Assembly (NCBI GenBank): GCA_001970955.1
Contig: MPUH01000654.1
Span: forward strand, 1-41,490
Origin: Stentor coeruleus
Lineage: Eukaryota; Ciliophora; Heterotrichea; Heterotrichida; Stentoridae
Direction of reading: 5' to 3'
Length of the DNA stretch: 41,490 nt
Numbering within the stretch: position 1 is the stretch's first letter; every line of letters begins with the position of its first letter. Below are positions 8,684-17,825 of this stretch, piece after piece. The translations under genes were made by a program, and so were the position numbers. The notes beneath the pieces are model-generated. The model was not told the origin of the DNA, did no database searches, and saw nothing but the letters and a program-made list of their open reading frames with translations.

Positions 8684-10606
8684 CTAACAGCAATCACAAC
8701 ATCTTGCACCTTGGTCTTTTTGTCTTTCTTTACCCATGAAATCTGCCAATATTTCAGGGGAATGAGAAGGACCTCCTCTGTTTTTAGCACTTAATTCCTC
8801 ATCAGCGAGGAAACAATGTAGGATGGAATCGCAAGCCATCCCATAAACACTCATAAAAAGTCCTGAAATTGTATAGGCAATAAGCATAAATACTACTGTT
8901 GGGAAAATCGGTGAGTGAATCTGATCACCCCAATAACTTGAACGAGTTATTATCATATAGCCTGCATAAGCAGCTCCTAATGTTATAACCCATTTACCAA
9001 GGAACATAAAAACATTTCCGATTGATCCAACAGCAAGGAACCTTGCCGCATTTCTCAAGATAAGGAAAAAGGCATCTCTTGCAGCGCCACAAAAACTTGA
9101 TGCGTTTAGAGCAATTTGAATATAGGCGTTTTTGTTTAAAAATTTGATGAATCTTTCAAAACATAAAACGTAACAGGTTAAGATTTTCAAAAACCATTCG
9201 ACAACTTTTGAGTTCTGAGTGGCTCCTGTTTGTTTGATTTTGTTTTGGATATACAAAAGAACATATTTGATAGTCCAAACAATAGCTAAAATCAAGCTTC
9301 CAAAAGCTAATGAGCCTAGATGGTATCTAAAAGCTCTATAAAATGACCTGCTGATTGGTCTTTGTGGTCCTGAATCTGAGTTTACTGAAAAGTACCAAAT
9401 ACAAACTGAACTGGCAAGGACAAACTGACTAAGGGCGATAAGAAAAGCGTTAGTCCATAAGATACCCCAAAACTCAAAGAAAAAAGCACCACGTTGAACA
9501 TTACTCCATTCGACTGTAGCAAAAGGACTTGTTCCCTCACGCATTTTGACTGTTCCTGATGAGTAGAGGTACAGACACGATAGCGTCCAATATATGTAAA
9601 GAGCAACTGTAAAAATAAAGAAACATGGAGGGATAAGAATAGAAAGCCAAACATCTTTCATATACTGAGTTCCTACTTTCATAATGGCAACCGCTAGTCT
9701 AATCTTGTTGCACATATATAAAATGTATATTAGCATGAGTCCTGATAAGGCGTACATAACATAAGCTAGGATTTTTAAATTTTTAACTGTTGATTCATCC
9801 ACATCTTCGTTATAAAGGTTGAAAGCTGCCCAGTGGAAAAAGGCTCCAAGAACAGCAATGAAGGAGATTGTGAAAAGAATTGATGTCCATACAATGAACC
9901 CTACACAGAATCTTAAGAAAATCATGTATATTGCGGATAAGCCAAGTGTTATCCCAGCAACAATAAACATGACTACCCAAACTGTAAAAACATCCCCAAG
10001 CCATTTTTGAATTGTACTGATATCAATAGCTTTTGTAACTTCGTCGTATGCGTCTTCAAAAGCTGATTCAAGTTTATCAGTATTTGGAAGGCAAAACCTT
10101 TTCAAGTAGCCATCGCAAGCATATTTTCCATACAATGCTAAGTCCCAGGCATCTGTTACTTCATTAATGTTAAAATCACAGTTACTCCAAGGTCCTTCTG
10201 GATCATCATAACATTCTATAGTGCTGCTTGAATCTTCTGGGCAATCTTTTACACAAACCCTATATTTTAAGGTGTTAATCCCAGGGACAGGAAATGGGTA
10301 ATAAACATAGGGATAGTTTTCTGTGTCTCCACCTGGCTTTCCACATTGATTTTCGTTCGAATCAAATGGGTATGTTAGTAGTAAAGGGTCACCATTGGAA
10401 AACCCATAAAAACCTATGGCGAACCAGGCAAGGATAAATGCTGTGAAAATGATGCAGCAGAGGCAGTCAGTGCAGCCTCTGTCCATCACAGGCCCGTCCG
10501 CAAGCTTATCGTCAAGAGGTTCTCCTTTGTAATTAGGGTCTAGGTATTTGTTAGTAGCTGGCTTCTCTTCGGTTAGTTTTTCTGGTACAACTTCGCTTTT
10601 GCTCAT
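8684..10606 (-). CDS. choline transporter-like protein (SLC44/CTL family)
   Basis: A multi-pass membrane transporter of about 640 residues, the usual CTL length. The N-terminal cytosolic part has the family's DRGCTDCLCCIIF segment leading into the first helix and the GFYGFSNGDPLLLTYPFDS loop. The Cys-rich extracellular part follows with YRVCVKDCPEDSSS. Further helices include WVVMFIVAGITLGLSAIYMI and CVGFIVWTSILFTISFIAVL. The C-terminal half shows the conserved GSLAFGSLILAIVWTIKYVL, NAYIQIALNASSFCGAARDA, FFLILRNAARFLAVGSIGNV and the FLADEEL motif typical of SLC44. Known members carry choline or ethanolamine across plasma and organelle membranes. I chose ATG 10606 (MSKSEVVPEKL); an in-frame ATG at 10624 adds six residues. 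It starts about 45 bases below the DRC4 stop. Confidence 0.93.
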   Translation of the reverse strand: MSKSEVVPEKLTEEKPATNKYLDPNYKGEPLDDKLADGPVMDRGCTDCLCCIIFTAFILAWFAIGFYGFSNGDPLLLTYPFDSNENQCGKPGGDTENYPYVYYPFPVPGINTLKYRVCVKDCPEDSSSTIECYDDPEGPWSNCDFNINEVTDAWDLALYGKYACDGYLKRFCLPNTDKLESAFEDAYDEVTKAIDISTIQKWLGDVFTVWVVMFIVAGITLGLSAIYMIFLRFCVGFIVWTSILFTISFIAVLGAFFHWAAFNLYNEDVDESTVKNLKILAYVMYALSGLMLIYILYMCNKIRLAVAIMKVGTQYMKDVWLSILIPPCFFIFTVALYIYWTLSCLYLYSSGTVKMREGTSPFATVEWSNVQRGAFFFEFWGILWTNAFLIALSQFVLASSVCIWYFSVNSDSGPQRPISRSFYRAFRYHLGSLAFGSLILAIVWTIKYVLLYIQNKIKQTGATQNSKVVEWFLKILTCYVLCFERFIKFLNKNAYIQIALNASSFCGAARDAFFLILRNAARFLAVGSIGNVFMFLGKWVITLGAAYAGYMIITRSSYWGDQIHSPIFPTVVFMLIAYTISGLFMSVYGMACDSILHCFLADEELSAKNRGGPSHSPEILADFMGKERQKDQGARCCDCC

Positions 10607-10668
10607 ATTTATAAGTATAGCCATTCATTTAGTTACGATGGTTTTCCCATGATGATTATTACTAACTA

Positions 10669-12093
10669 TTAAGCGGCAACAAGGCCAGCAGGCATTGTGG
10701 AGGTATTGCTTTCTAGTGGTTGGAATCCAAGTTCCTCAGGTGGGATTCCAAATTCAATAAGTTTAGCTTCATAAACTCTAATAGCATCATTATAAGCTTT
10801 AGTAGCATGAGCCAATGAGTAATTAAGATTTTTCAAAATTGTATTCTTAGCTTCTAAAGCTTCTTCAATCCTTTTATTGATTTCCACAACCAATGATGGC
10901 TCTAAAGACACTTTAGCCAGCACTTCTTGTAACTGAGTTTCTTTTCTCTGAAGATTATCTTCAAGCCCTTTAAGTTTCTGTTCTAAATACACATTTTTAT
11001 AATCAGCTTTTTGTCTAACTCTATCAACTGTGCTTTCATATTTCTTAAACAGCTCATCTTTTTCACCTGCAGCTTGTTGGTATTTATTTTCCAGTTCTTT
11101 TTTATCATATTTGCACTTTTCAAGCTGATACAATAAAGTTTTCAAGTGTTTTTTAGCATTAAAAAGCGAAACTTTATCAAGGTTATAATTAGTAAGCCTA
11201 TCTTCAAGCTTGCTAAGCTCAGCTTTAGCATCTTCTAAAGGATTTTTCAATGTATCATTTTCTTTCTTCAAATCATCAATAGCGATTTTGTGGTCAATTT
11301 GATTCTGCTCAAGCTTCTTTTTCTCTTCTTTAAGCTCTCTGATTTTTTCTAAGTTCCCACGAGTGATATCATTATAATAATCTTTTATATTCCTAAATGC
11401 TTTTTCATGTTTAACCATAAGCTCGTTTCGATGTTTGTTTTTTCTTTCTTCAACTTCATGGATTTCCACTTTCAGTCTTAATTCTAGGTTTTCTTTTAAA
11501 GCTTGAAGCTTTTGTTTATAAATTGCTTCAATGCCAATGATTTTGTCGTCGTTGCTTTTTTTTATAGCTTCAAGGCCCATTTGATAGGCTTCCATTTCTT
11601 TTTGAACTCTGTAAACGTTTGATAGTTCCATTTCATTGATTTGTTTTTTGAGATCTTTTTTATAAATTTTCGCCTTGTTTTCAGTTGTGTAATGATGGTT
11701 GACTTCTTCTTTTACTGCTTCTTTTGAATCTATTTCGAGTTTTTTTAATGAAGTTTGGTGGTCGTATTCTAAGTGTTTTATTTTTTGCATGTAGACTTTG
11801 ACTTCAACACGATGGTCGTCTTCAAGTTTTTCCATTTCAGTGTCTTTATTTCGAATGAGAGATTTAGTTTCTTCAACATTTCTTTTGGTTACGTCGTAAA
11901 ACTGTTTTATAAGGTCTTTTTCGTTTTGGTTTTTGTTACGGAGGACCTTCGTGTCGAAATGCTTTTGCCTTAAAACCTCGATTTCTCGTTGTAGGGTTGC
12001 AATGTCCATTGCTTTGATGCTATCAGGAAGAGCTTCTCTAGGGTCTTTTTGTTTCTTGCCTTTTTTCTTTCCTTTTTTGCCTTTTTTTCCCAT
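10669..12093 (-). CDS. DRC4: DRC4/GAS8 (nexin-dynein regulatory complex subunit 4)
   Basis: A 474-residue protein, close to the 478 of human GAS8. It begins with the Lys/Gly-rich MGKKGKKGKKKGKKQKDP head seen in this family and is then nearly all coiled coil. The diagnostic GAS8/trypanin segment is present: RNELMVKHEKAFRNIKDYYN followed by DITRGNLEKIRELKEE. Later parts (LTNYNLDKVSLFNAKKHLKT, KCKYDKKELENKYQQ and the C-terminal YEAKLIEFGIPPEELGFQPL) also match the family pattern. DRC4 (Chlamydomonas PF2) is part of the nexin-dynein regulatory complex linking axonemal doublets and controlling dynein. Its presence fits a ciliated cell. There is no intron. Upstream on the sense strand the sequence is G-poor, as for other genes here. 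Confidence 0.93.
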   Translation of the reverse strand: MGKKGKKGKKKGKKQKDPREALPDSIKAMDIATLQREIEVLRQKHFDTKVLRNKNQNEKDLIKQFYDVTKRNVEETKSLIRNKDTEMEKLEDDHRVEVKVYMQKIKHLEYDHQTSLKKLEIDSKEAVKEEVNHHYTTENKAKIYKKDLKKQINEMELSNVYRVQKEMEAYQMGLEAIKKSNDDKIIGIEAIYKQKLQALKENLELRLKVEIHEVEERKNKHRNELMVKHEKAFRNIKDYYNDITRGNLEKIRELKEEKKKLEQNQIDHKIAIDDLKKENDTLKNPLEDAKAELSKLEDRLTNYNLDKVSLFNAKKHLKTLLYQLEKCKYDKKELENKYQQAAGEKDELFKKYESTVDRVRQKADYKNVYLEQKLKGLEDNLQRKETQLQEVLAKVSLEPSLVVEINKRIEEALEAKNTILKNLNYSLAHATKAYNDAIRVYEAKLIEFGIPPEELGFQPLESNTSTMPAGLVAA

Positions 12094-12539
12094 TTATAAT
12101 TGTTCGCTTGGCCATTTACTTATGTTTAAGATAATTAATAAAGAATAATGTTAAATTAGGAATTTAGAAGATTAGGATTAGCAATTGATATAGATGATAT
12201 AGATGATATATAATAATAATTTAAGTAAAAGGAAATTATTTAATTTTGTGTATATTTTTTTTAAGTAATTATAAAATATTTCATCTAATATTCATAAATC
12301 ATAAAACTAATATTCATCATTTTATAAAACTGTTATACTATCTCAAACTTCCTTTAATACTTCATTCAGTATTATAATAAAATCTAATCTTTGCTTTATA
12401 AGTATATATCTTATATTTAAAACCTATTTTTATTCTACAAAATCCTTCATAATATAAAATATAATCATCCTCAATCTTACCAACAAAATATTAAATTTTA
12501 CTCTCACTATTTCTCGTCATTGATTTATAACTGTCATCA
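12094..12539. other. divergent intergenic region with promoter-like leaders
   Basis: About 445 bases between DRC4 (-) and a decayed + strand locus. The left part is C-poor on the + strand (G-poor on the minus strand) and the right part, roughly 12280-12539, is G-poor on the + strand, as if two leaders meet. A short tandem run of GATATAGAT lies near 12188-12211. Confidence 0.4.
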
Positions 12540-13246
12540 TGAATGAAAAAGAATTACGCCTAGGCAAATTCACAACCTTACTCAACATCGCTATTTGTTT
12601 AAAAAACTCATAAACTATAAAGCATATCTAATGTTTCTAGAAAACTAATGTATTAAAACAACCTAAAAAATCTCAACACCCAAATCGCTGAATTTTTTTT
12701 TAAAAGTAGAAGCCAAAATACATAAAGAAAATGAGGATTGGTTCATTTCTGAAGAATAAGGAAAAAATTATGAAGAAGAAAAAAGGTTTCAAGAGGTTAT
12801 CAAAAGGTATAAAAAATATTAGGAGAATCAAATGCTTGGATTCTAAAAGGTTTATAGCTAAAGTATTTTATAATCCAAAGAGTCTTAAAAATTTCCTAAG
12901 GATCTAATTTTCGAGGATAAGTCAAAAAGAAACTTATGAAAAACATAAAAAATAAGTGAAAGAGAAATCAAATAGGAAAAAGAAAGTTCATGAAGTTCTT
13001 AAAATTTAGAAGCTTGGCTTCAAGAGTATCATATAGGCCAACTGTAACTTCTCTATGCAAGAATAATCAAGACTATTAAAATACACAATAAATTCTGAGG
13101 AAGTAAGATAATAAAGGGAAAAAGAACTTCCAAGGATTCATGAAGAACAAGATAAGAAGAAAATCACAATGGAAAGATAGTTCGATAACATAATGAACTT
13201 AAGTCTTTATTTAACAATTTTATTAAATAATTTTGTGTTAGGATAG
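12540..13246 (+). pseudogene. decayed or unusually coded + strand gene
   Basis: There is no long open frame, yet the + strand is purine-rich like coding DNA and follows a G-poor leader typical of genes in this window. From 12731 one frame runs 172 codons to 13246 with about eight internal TAA/TAG and no TGA. Coding-like pieces include DSKRFIAKVFYNPKSLKNFL, FSRISQKETYEKHKK and REKELPRIHEEQDKKKITME. A second frame upstream gives KAYLMFLEN and FFLKVEAKIHKENEDWFISE, so a frameshift is also needed. The simplest reading is a pseudogene whose CAA/CAG codons became TAA/TAG. A less likely one is sequence from a source in which UAR encodes Gln. Family unknown. Confidence 0.4.
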
Positions 13247-13631
13247 ACTATAAAATTTATGTAATAGCAGTGAAAAGATTTAAAGGTTTTGGATATTAAA
13301 GTTGTAAAAGAACATGAGAGATTAGGAATTATTGAAATGGTATACTTTTTTTGTATGATTATTTATGTTGGGTTATATTCTAAAAGTAACATTTTATCGT
13401 CTAATTTTATAATTTGTTTAGGGCTGTTAATGAATTTTATTACCAAGATTAATATGAGCATTAATTAGTCTACAGTTTATTTTTATCAATATTTAATTAT
13501 ATTTTTATAAGCAATACCCTAAGTTATTTATCATAAGCATGTTTAGATTTTGACAGGACAGTAAAACTCTAAGTAATTTTTAGAAAATTTTAAATCAAAT
13601 GATACTTAAGCAATAAAAATCTAAAATTAAA
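13247..13631. other. intergenic, nothing recognised
   Basis: About 385 AT-rich bases. Its right end, near 13570-13610, resembles the sequence just downstream of the second HExxH paralogue (around 15130-15165), so the duplicated unit seems to include the 3' flank. Confidence 0.4.
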
Positions 13632-14759
13632 TTAACTATAACCTCTATATCTGCTGATAAGGCATCCACTTAGCTCAACTACACCTTTATTACTAAGGCA
13701 GATTCCTCTCATAAGCGGCACATAAACATTCCCTCTTATTTTATTAATAGAAGCAAATTTTTTTGAATAATCTTTTCGAGATAATGTTTCGGTTGAAGAT
13801 AAAAAGAAATCACAAGCCTTTTCATTAAGAAATTTATGTCGTTTTCCAAAAAATTCTATTTCAAAAATATTTCCTGCTTCATTTATGGGTATATTGTCGA
13901 TAATTTTTTCAGGAGTTGAGCAATTTCTCGAATCTTCCCAAGTTATGCAGGAAATTCTTCGAAAGTAATGGCACAGTTCATGAAGTAACACATAAAAAAT
14001 TGCTGCTCTGTCCATTACTGGATAACCAGTTTTGAAAAATTTTAGGTATATTTTTCTATCGTATGAAGTGAAACCATCAGCACCGTACAATTCTAAAACT
14101 TGCTTGTGCATGAGAATAATATTTCTTAAAGCGAAATTTAGTAAAAGATTAAAAGTATTTTCATCAAAGTGGCATATATTTTTCATGTGTTCTGTAAATA
14201 GCGAATTATTAGAAAGAAATTTCATAAAATCATCGAAATAATCATCGAAGTTTTTAATTTCAGATGCTACGCTGATTCTCCAAAATGTTATTTCCGAACC
14301 TAAAGTCCTAATGTATTTGAAATCTGTAAATAGTATGAAGCCTGATATATTAAATGATTTTAGTTCCTTAGAAGCAATAATTCTTTTCAAAATATCAGCA
14401 AGCTCTTCAAATCTTGAAAACTGAAAACAATATAAAATTTCTTCTAATTGGACTGAATTACACATTCCTGACAAAAATTTTAACACAAGCGCAGCGAGAA
14501 CCTCTTCTGTTATAACTGGATCTTCTAAAGGCCTATTCCAAAATCTTAAACTTAAAGGTTCTAAGTCTGGGCTCACTCTCTCTAAAATCTTTTTTAATTT
14601 TTTACCAAATATTTTTTTGAGATCAGAAGTAGAGGTAGAAGGATCTAGCCTTTTTAGAGGTATAAGAACTTTATCCTCAATCAATTTAACAGCATTTAAT
14701 CCTGGTGTATTCAAATTTTCAAGCATAGAAAGGTTTTGAAAATCATTTTTGGCTAGCAT
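13632..14759 (-). CDS. putative zincin-like HExxH protein, paralogue 1
   Basis: A 375-residue protein I cannot assign to a named family. The outstanding feature is HELCH at residues 260-264 inside AAIFYVLLHELCHYFRRISC, a hydrophobic helix with the HExxH zinc-binding and catalytic motif of zincin metalloproteases. Downstream, AGNIFE (Glu300) is shared with the paralogue and could supply a third ligand, but this is a guess. The N terminus (LNTPGLNAVKLIEDKVLIPL) and a segment LRFWNRPLEDPVITEEVLA are also conserved between the two copies. There is no signal peptide or membrane helix, so the product is probably cytosolic. It lies in tandem with a close paralogue at 15180-16328 on the same strand. 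The start aligns with that of paralogue 2. Confidence 0.75.
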   Translation of the reverse strand: MLAKNDFQNLSMLENLNTPGLNAVKLIEDKVLIPLKRLDPSTSTSDLKKIFGKKLKKILERVSPDLEPLSLRFWNRPLEDPVITEEVLAALVLKFLSGMCNSVQLEEILYCFQFSRFEELADILKRIIASKELKSFNISGFILFTDFKYIRTLGSEITFWRISVASEIKNFDDYFDDFMKFLSNNSLFTEHMKNICHFDENTFNLLLNFALRNIILMHKQVLELYGADGFTSYDRKIYLKFFKTGYPVMDRAAIFYVLLHELCHYFRRISCITWEDSRNCSTPEKIIDNIPINEAGNIFEIEFFGKRHKFLNEKACDFFLSSTETLSRKDYSKKFASINKIRGNVYVPLMRGICLSNKGVVELSGCLISRYRGYS

Positions 14760-15179
14760 TTTATTACAAAGAGAGTGGGGGGCTTTGGTTTTATTATTGT
14801 ATTGAGATATCTATAAAGGTAAAATATAAGTTATCTTAGAAAATTTGCACTGATGCGAGTTTTATTTATCTGATACACTTCTTTAATTTGAAATTTTTTT
14901 GTAGCCCCAACCTATTTCTTTAGATAGAAAAGTTCAAATCATTAGATATTTAAAGAGAATTTTTTTTCATAATCAAATCAGCTTCATGAATAAGGTATTA
15001 ATATGAAAATCAAATTGCTTTCGACAATCTGAAGAAAATATCTTTTATTGATAATAAATTTATATTCTTTGTATTAATTTTAAAAAAGTGAATAATTATA
15101 GACAAAGTAAGATTTTTACAAAATACCAAATCTAAAGTAATTTTTAGAAGTTTTTAAATAAATAATTCTATTAAAAAAC
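14760..15179. other. spacer between the HExxH paralogues
   Basis: A 420-base AT-rich spacer. The part just upstream of paralogue 1 (around 14810-14880, with TATAAAGGTAA and GAGTTTTATTTAT) resembles the same position upstream of paralogue 2 (around 16385-16450), so the duplication includes the 5' flank. No gene is seen. Confidence 0.45.
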
Positions 15180-16328
15180 CTAAAAGAAATTATTAAAACC
15201 TCTATGCTTGCTAATAAGGCATCCGCTTAGTTCAACTACTACACCTTTATTACCAAAGCCAGCTCCTCTCATAAGTGAAACATAAATATCACCTCTTGTC
15301 TCATTGATGGATGCAAATCTTTCTGAATATTCTTTTTGAGTTAATTTTCCATCTGAAGCTAGTAAAAAATGACAAGCACTTTGATTAAGAAATCTGTGTT
15401 GCCGTCCAAAAATTTTTACTTCAAAAATATTCCCTGCTCCACTAAGTGGTATATTATCAATAGTTGTTTCAGGGATTGAACAATTTCTTGAATCCTCCCA
15501 AGTTAGGCATGAAATTCTTCGAAAATAATGGCATAATTCGTGGAGTAAAACATAAAAAATTGCTGCTTTATTCATTTCTGGATAGATTTCATCAAAAAGT
15601 TTTATATATATCCTCCTATTGTAAGAAGTAAAACCATCAACTTGATACCATTCAAAATGCTGATTTTCCACTAAGATAATTCCTTTCAAAGCATTAACAA
15701 GTGCATAGTTGAAATCATCTTCATTCAATTGACATAAATCTTTCATATATTCTGTGAATATCGAATTGTTAGAAAGAAATTCCATAAAATCATTAAAATA
15801 ATTATCAAAGTTTCTAATTTCAGCTGGTGTGCGTCTGCTCCAAAAGCTCCAAAAAGTAATTTCTGAAGATAAAGTTTTTAAATATTTAAAGTCTGTGAAT
15901 ACTAAAAAGGCTGAAATATTAAATGATTTTAGTTCATTGGAAGCAATAATTCTCTTCAAAATATTAGTAAGACTTTCTAATCCTGATCTCATAAAATTTC
16001 TTATAATCTTTCCTAAATCGACTGAACTTTCCAATCCTAATAAAAATTTTAAAATAAGTGTAGCTAGAACCTCTTCGGTTACAACAGAATCTTCTAAAGA
16101 TCTATTCCAAAATCTTAAGCTTAAAGGTCTCAAGTCTGGTTCCACTATTCCTAAAATCTTTTTTATTTTTTTAGCGTATATTTTTTCGAGATCAGAAATA
16201 GAAGTTAAAGGATTTAAACCCATCAGAGGAATAAGGATTTTATTATCAATCAACTTAGCAGCCTCTAATGCTGGTGTATCCAAATTTTGAAGACTAGAGA
16301 GGCTTTGTATGTCACTATCAGCAAACAT
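15180..16328 (-). CDS. putative zincin-like HExxH protein, paralogue 2
   Basis: A 382-residue protein, a clear diverged duplicate of the gene at 13632-14759. I chose ATG 16328 (MFADSDIQSLSSLQNLDTPA) because it aligns with paralogue 1; an upstream ATG at 16400 adds 24 residues with no counterpart. Conserved blocks: LEAAKLIDNKILIPL, LRFWNRSLEDSVVTEEVLA, IIASNELKSFNIS, DGFTSYNRRIYIKLF, AAIFYVLLHELCHYFRRISC, LTWEDSRNCSIPE, AGNIFE and LSGCLISKHRG. HELCH and its surroundings are identical in both copies, while much of the rest has drifted, which suggests selection on the putative metal site. The best inference is a metallopeptidase-like enzyme of unknown substrate. It could also be a zincin fold used for something else. 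Confidence 0.75.
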   Translation of the reverse strand: MFADSDIQSLSSLQNLDTPALEAAKLIDNKILIPLMGLNPLTSISDLEKIYAKKIKKILGIVEPDLRPLSLRFWNRSLEDSVVTEEVLATLILKFLLGLESSVDLGKIIRNFMRSGLESLTNILKRIIASNELKSFNISAFLVFTDFKYLKTLSSEITFWSFWSRRTPAEIRNFDNYFNDFMEFLSNNSIFTEYMKDLCQLNEDDFNYALVNALKGIILVENQHFEWYQVDGFTSYNRRIYIKLFDEIYPEMNKAAIFYVLLHELCHYFRRISCLTWEDSRNCSIPETTIDNIPLSGAGNIFEVKIFGRQHRFLNQSACHFLLASDGKLTQKEYSERFASINETRGDIYVSLMRGAGFGNKGVVVELSGCLISKHRGFNNFF

Positions 16329-17006
16329 TTTATTATAATGAGATAATGGTACTTTTAATTTTATGATTGTTTGGGTATTTAATACTATAAAGGTAAGCAT
16401 TTAAGCTAAATTAGGTAAGTCATGTTGATGTAAGTTTTATTTACGTTATAACCATGAGATAAGAACTTGGTCCCTAATCGGGGGACGATTTATTAATCTA
16501 ATAGCCATGAGATAAAATATATTGAAGACCACAACCTCTCTTATCGAAAACAGTACATAAATATTACCGAACGAAATTTCATTATACAAAAAATATTAAA
16601 ATTTTAAATCTAGTTGAAGCATATGTTTAAGCATAAGACTTAGGATTAAAGTTTCAAGTATTATAGAGTCGAATATCATTTCTAGCATTCTCATCATCCT
16701 TTGTATAAATATCAAAAATTATTTATAAGGTATTGTAAATCGATATCTTTAAAGCAATTGAATTCTTTCTTGGAATGAATTTGTAATACCTTTTCCCTAT
16801 AGTATTGAAGCATATAAAATAGTTGTACACTGTATAGACAAAGTAAAATTATAGACATTTCTTTCTATTTGGCATTCAAAATAAGTAAACTTATTAAATT
16901 TATTTTATTTCGTTTACTCTTCTAAAGTCTTCTTCATATAATTTAGCTTTCTGCGTTTTAAATAGTAGACAGAAAAATCATAATCTAATTACCAAAAAAG
17001 TAAACC
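16329..17006. other. intergenic with a small GC-rich hairpin
   Basis: About 680 AT-rich bases. GTCCC (16470-16474) and GGGAC (16482-16486) form a 5-bp perfect stem around a 7-base loop, unusual in this AT-rich setting. The word CCATGAGATAA occurs on both sides of it, near 16452 and 16506. I could not fold the region into a tRNA and see no gene. Confidence 0.35.
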
Positions 17007-17472
17007 TCAGCACTCAAATCCCTTTACAAACTTATAACTTAAATCTTTATTCCCTAAAAAACTGTGATCACAACAAATGTCACCGTCTTTTTTATGAAAC
17101 ATAAATAATAATATATTCAATAACCCCCCATTACTATAATTAGCATGATATCTGATGACAGCACCTTCTACTTTAACTTTAGAAAAAGTTATGGAAATGC
17201 TAATTTTCAGGAAATAGTTCAAAGAATCAACTTTTACTTTCAAAGACTCGTGCTGGCTTAATCTTAAATTGAGATCTTTAGATTTTATTGGACAAAAACT
17301 TTTCCATAAAATTTAAAATTTGCTGGTGAAATTAAAATTTTTGACCTGAAAAGTTTCTTACTTCTCATATCGGTGAAAAAAATACAAACTTGCAATCAGG
17401 TAAAAGAAGATTTTTAACCTTTTTTTTATATTTTGTAGAGAGCTTTAAAGCCAGAGTTTCTGATTTCTCCAT
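17007..17472 (-). pseudogene. decayed small gene of unknown family
   Basis: Two coding-like blocks in different frames. The first starts with ATG 17472 (MEKSETLALKLSTKYKKKVK, then LLLPDCKFVFFSPI) and ends at TGA 17365-17367. The second is open from 17312 to 17007 with no start Met: LWKSFCPIKSKDLNLRLSQH, SLNYFLKISISITFSKVKVE, YSNGGLLNILLFMFHKKDGD, HSFLGNKDLSYKFVKGFEC. Between them the frame changes by one and both phases carry stops. The only 16-base GT-AG candidate (GTAAGAAACTTTTCAG) lacks the internal A seen in real introns and leaves the TGA in place. I therefore read this as a pseudogene or a sequence with errors. No domain is recognised. Confidence 0.45.
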
Positions 17473-17825
17473 AAATGTTTCCCTGCTGGTTGAATAATTG
17501 TGATTGAAATAAGAATATTGTAATGGTTATATAAAAAAGGATTTTAAATTTATGTCAATTAAATAATTATGGTCCTGTAGGAATGAACTTTCTAATTTAT
17601 TTACAAAATAACCCCAATAAGTACTTTATTTCAATTTTTTAGTATAAAAATACATGGATCTAGTTCATCTATGAATAATTACTAAACCATAATTAAAATA
17701 AGATAAATCCTCGAAAATATATTCTCAAACTGGATTTATATTCAAATACTATACTAAGCAGCATTTCAACCGTAAAACATATCATTATTATCTTATTTTT
17801 ATTTCTCATATAATTTAAAATTTGA
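17473..17825. other. intergenic, nothing recognised
   Basis: About 350 AT-rich bases between a decayed locus and the end of the coiled-coil gene. No feature is recognised. Confidence 0.35.

Noticed and set aside
9382..9654. Open frame inside the SLC44 gene on the same strand in another phase
   Set aside because: It overlaps a long, clearly conserved transporter frame and has no recognisable protein features; it is a shadow frame.
15829..16290. A 153-codon + strand frame antisense to HExxH paralogue 2
   Set aside because: It is antisense to a conserved paralogous protein and its translation shows no domain; paralogue 1 lacks a comparable frame.
16441..16500. Possible tRNA around the GTCCC/GGGAC hairpin
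   Set aside because: The loop does not carry the T-loop consensus and no acceptor, D and anticodon stems can be paired around it.
17341..17360. GTAAGAAACTTTTCAG on the minus strand as a 16-base intron
   Set aside because: It has T at the branch position where all seven accepted introns have A, and it leaves the preceding TGA in place.
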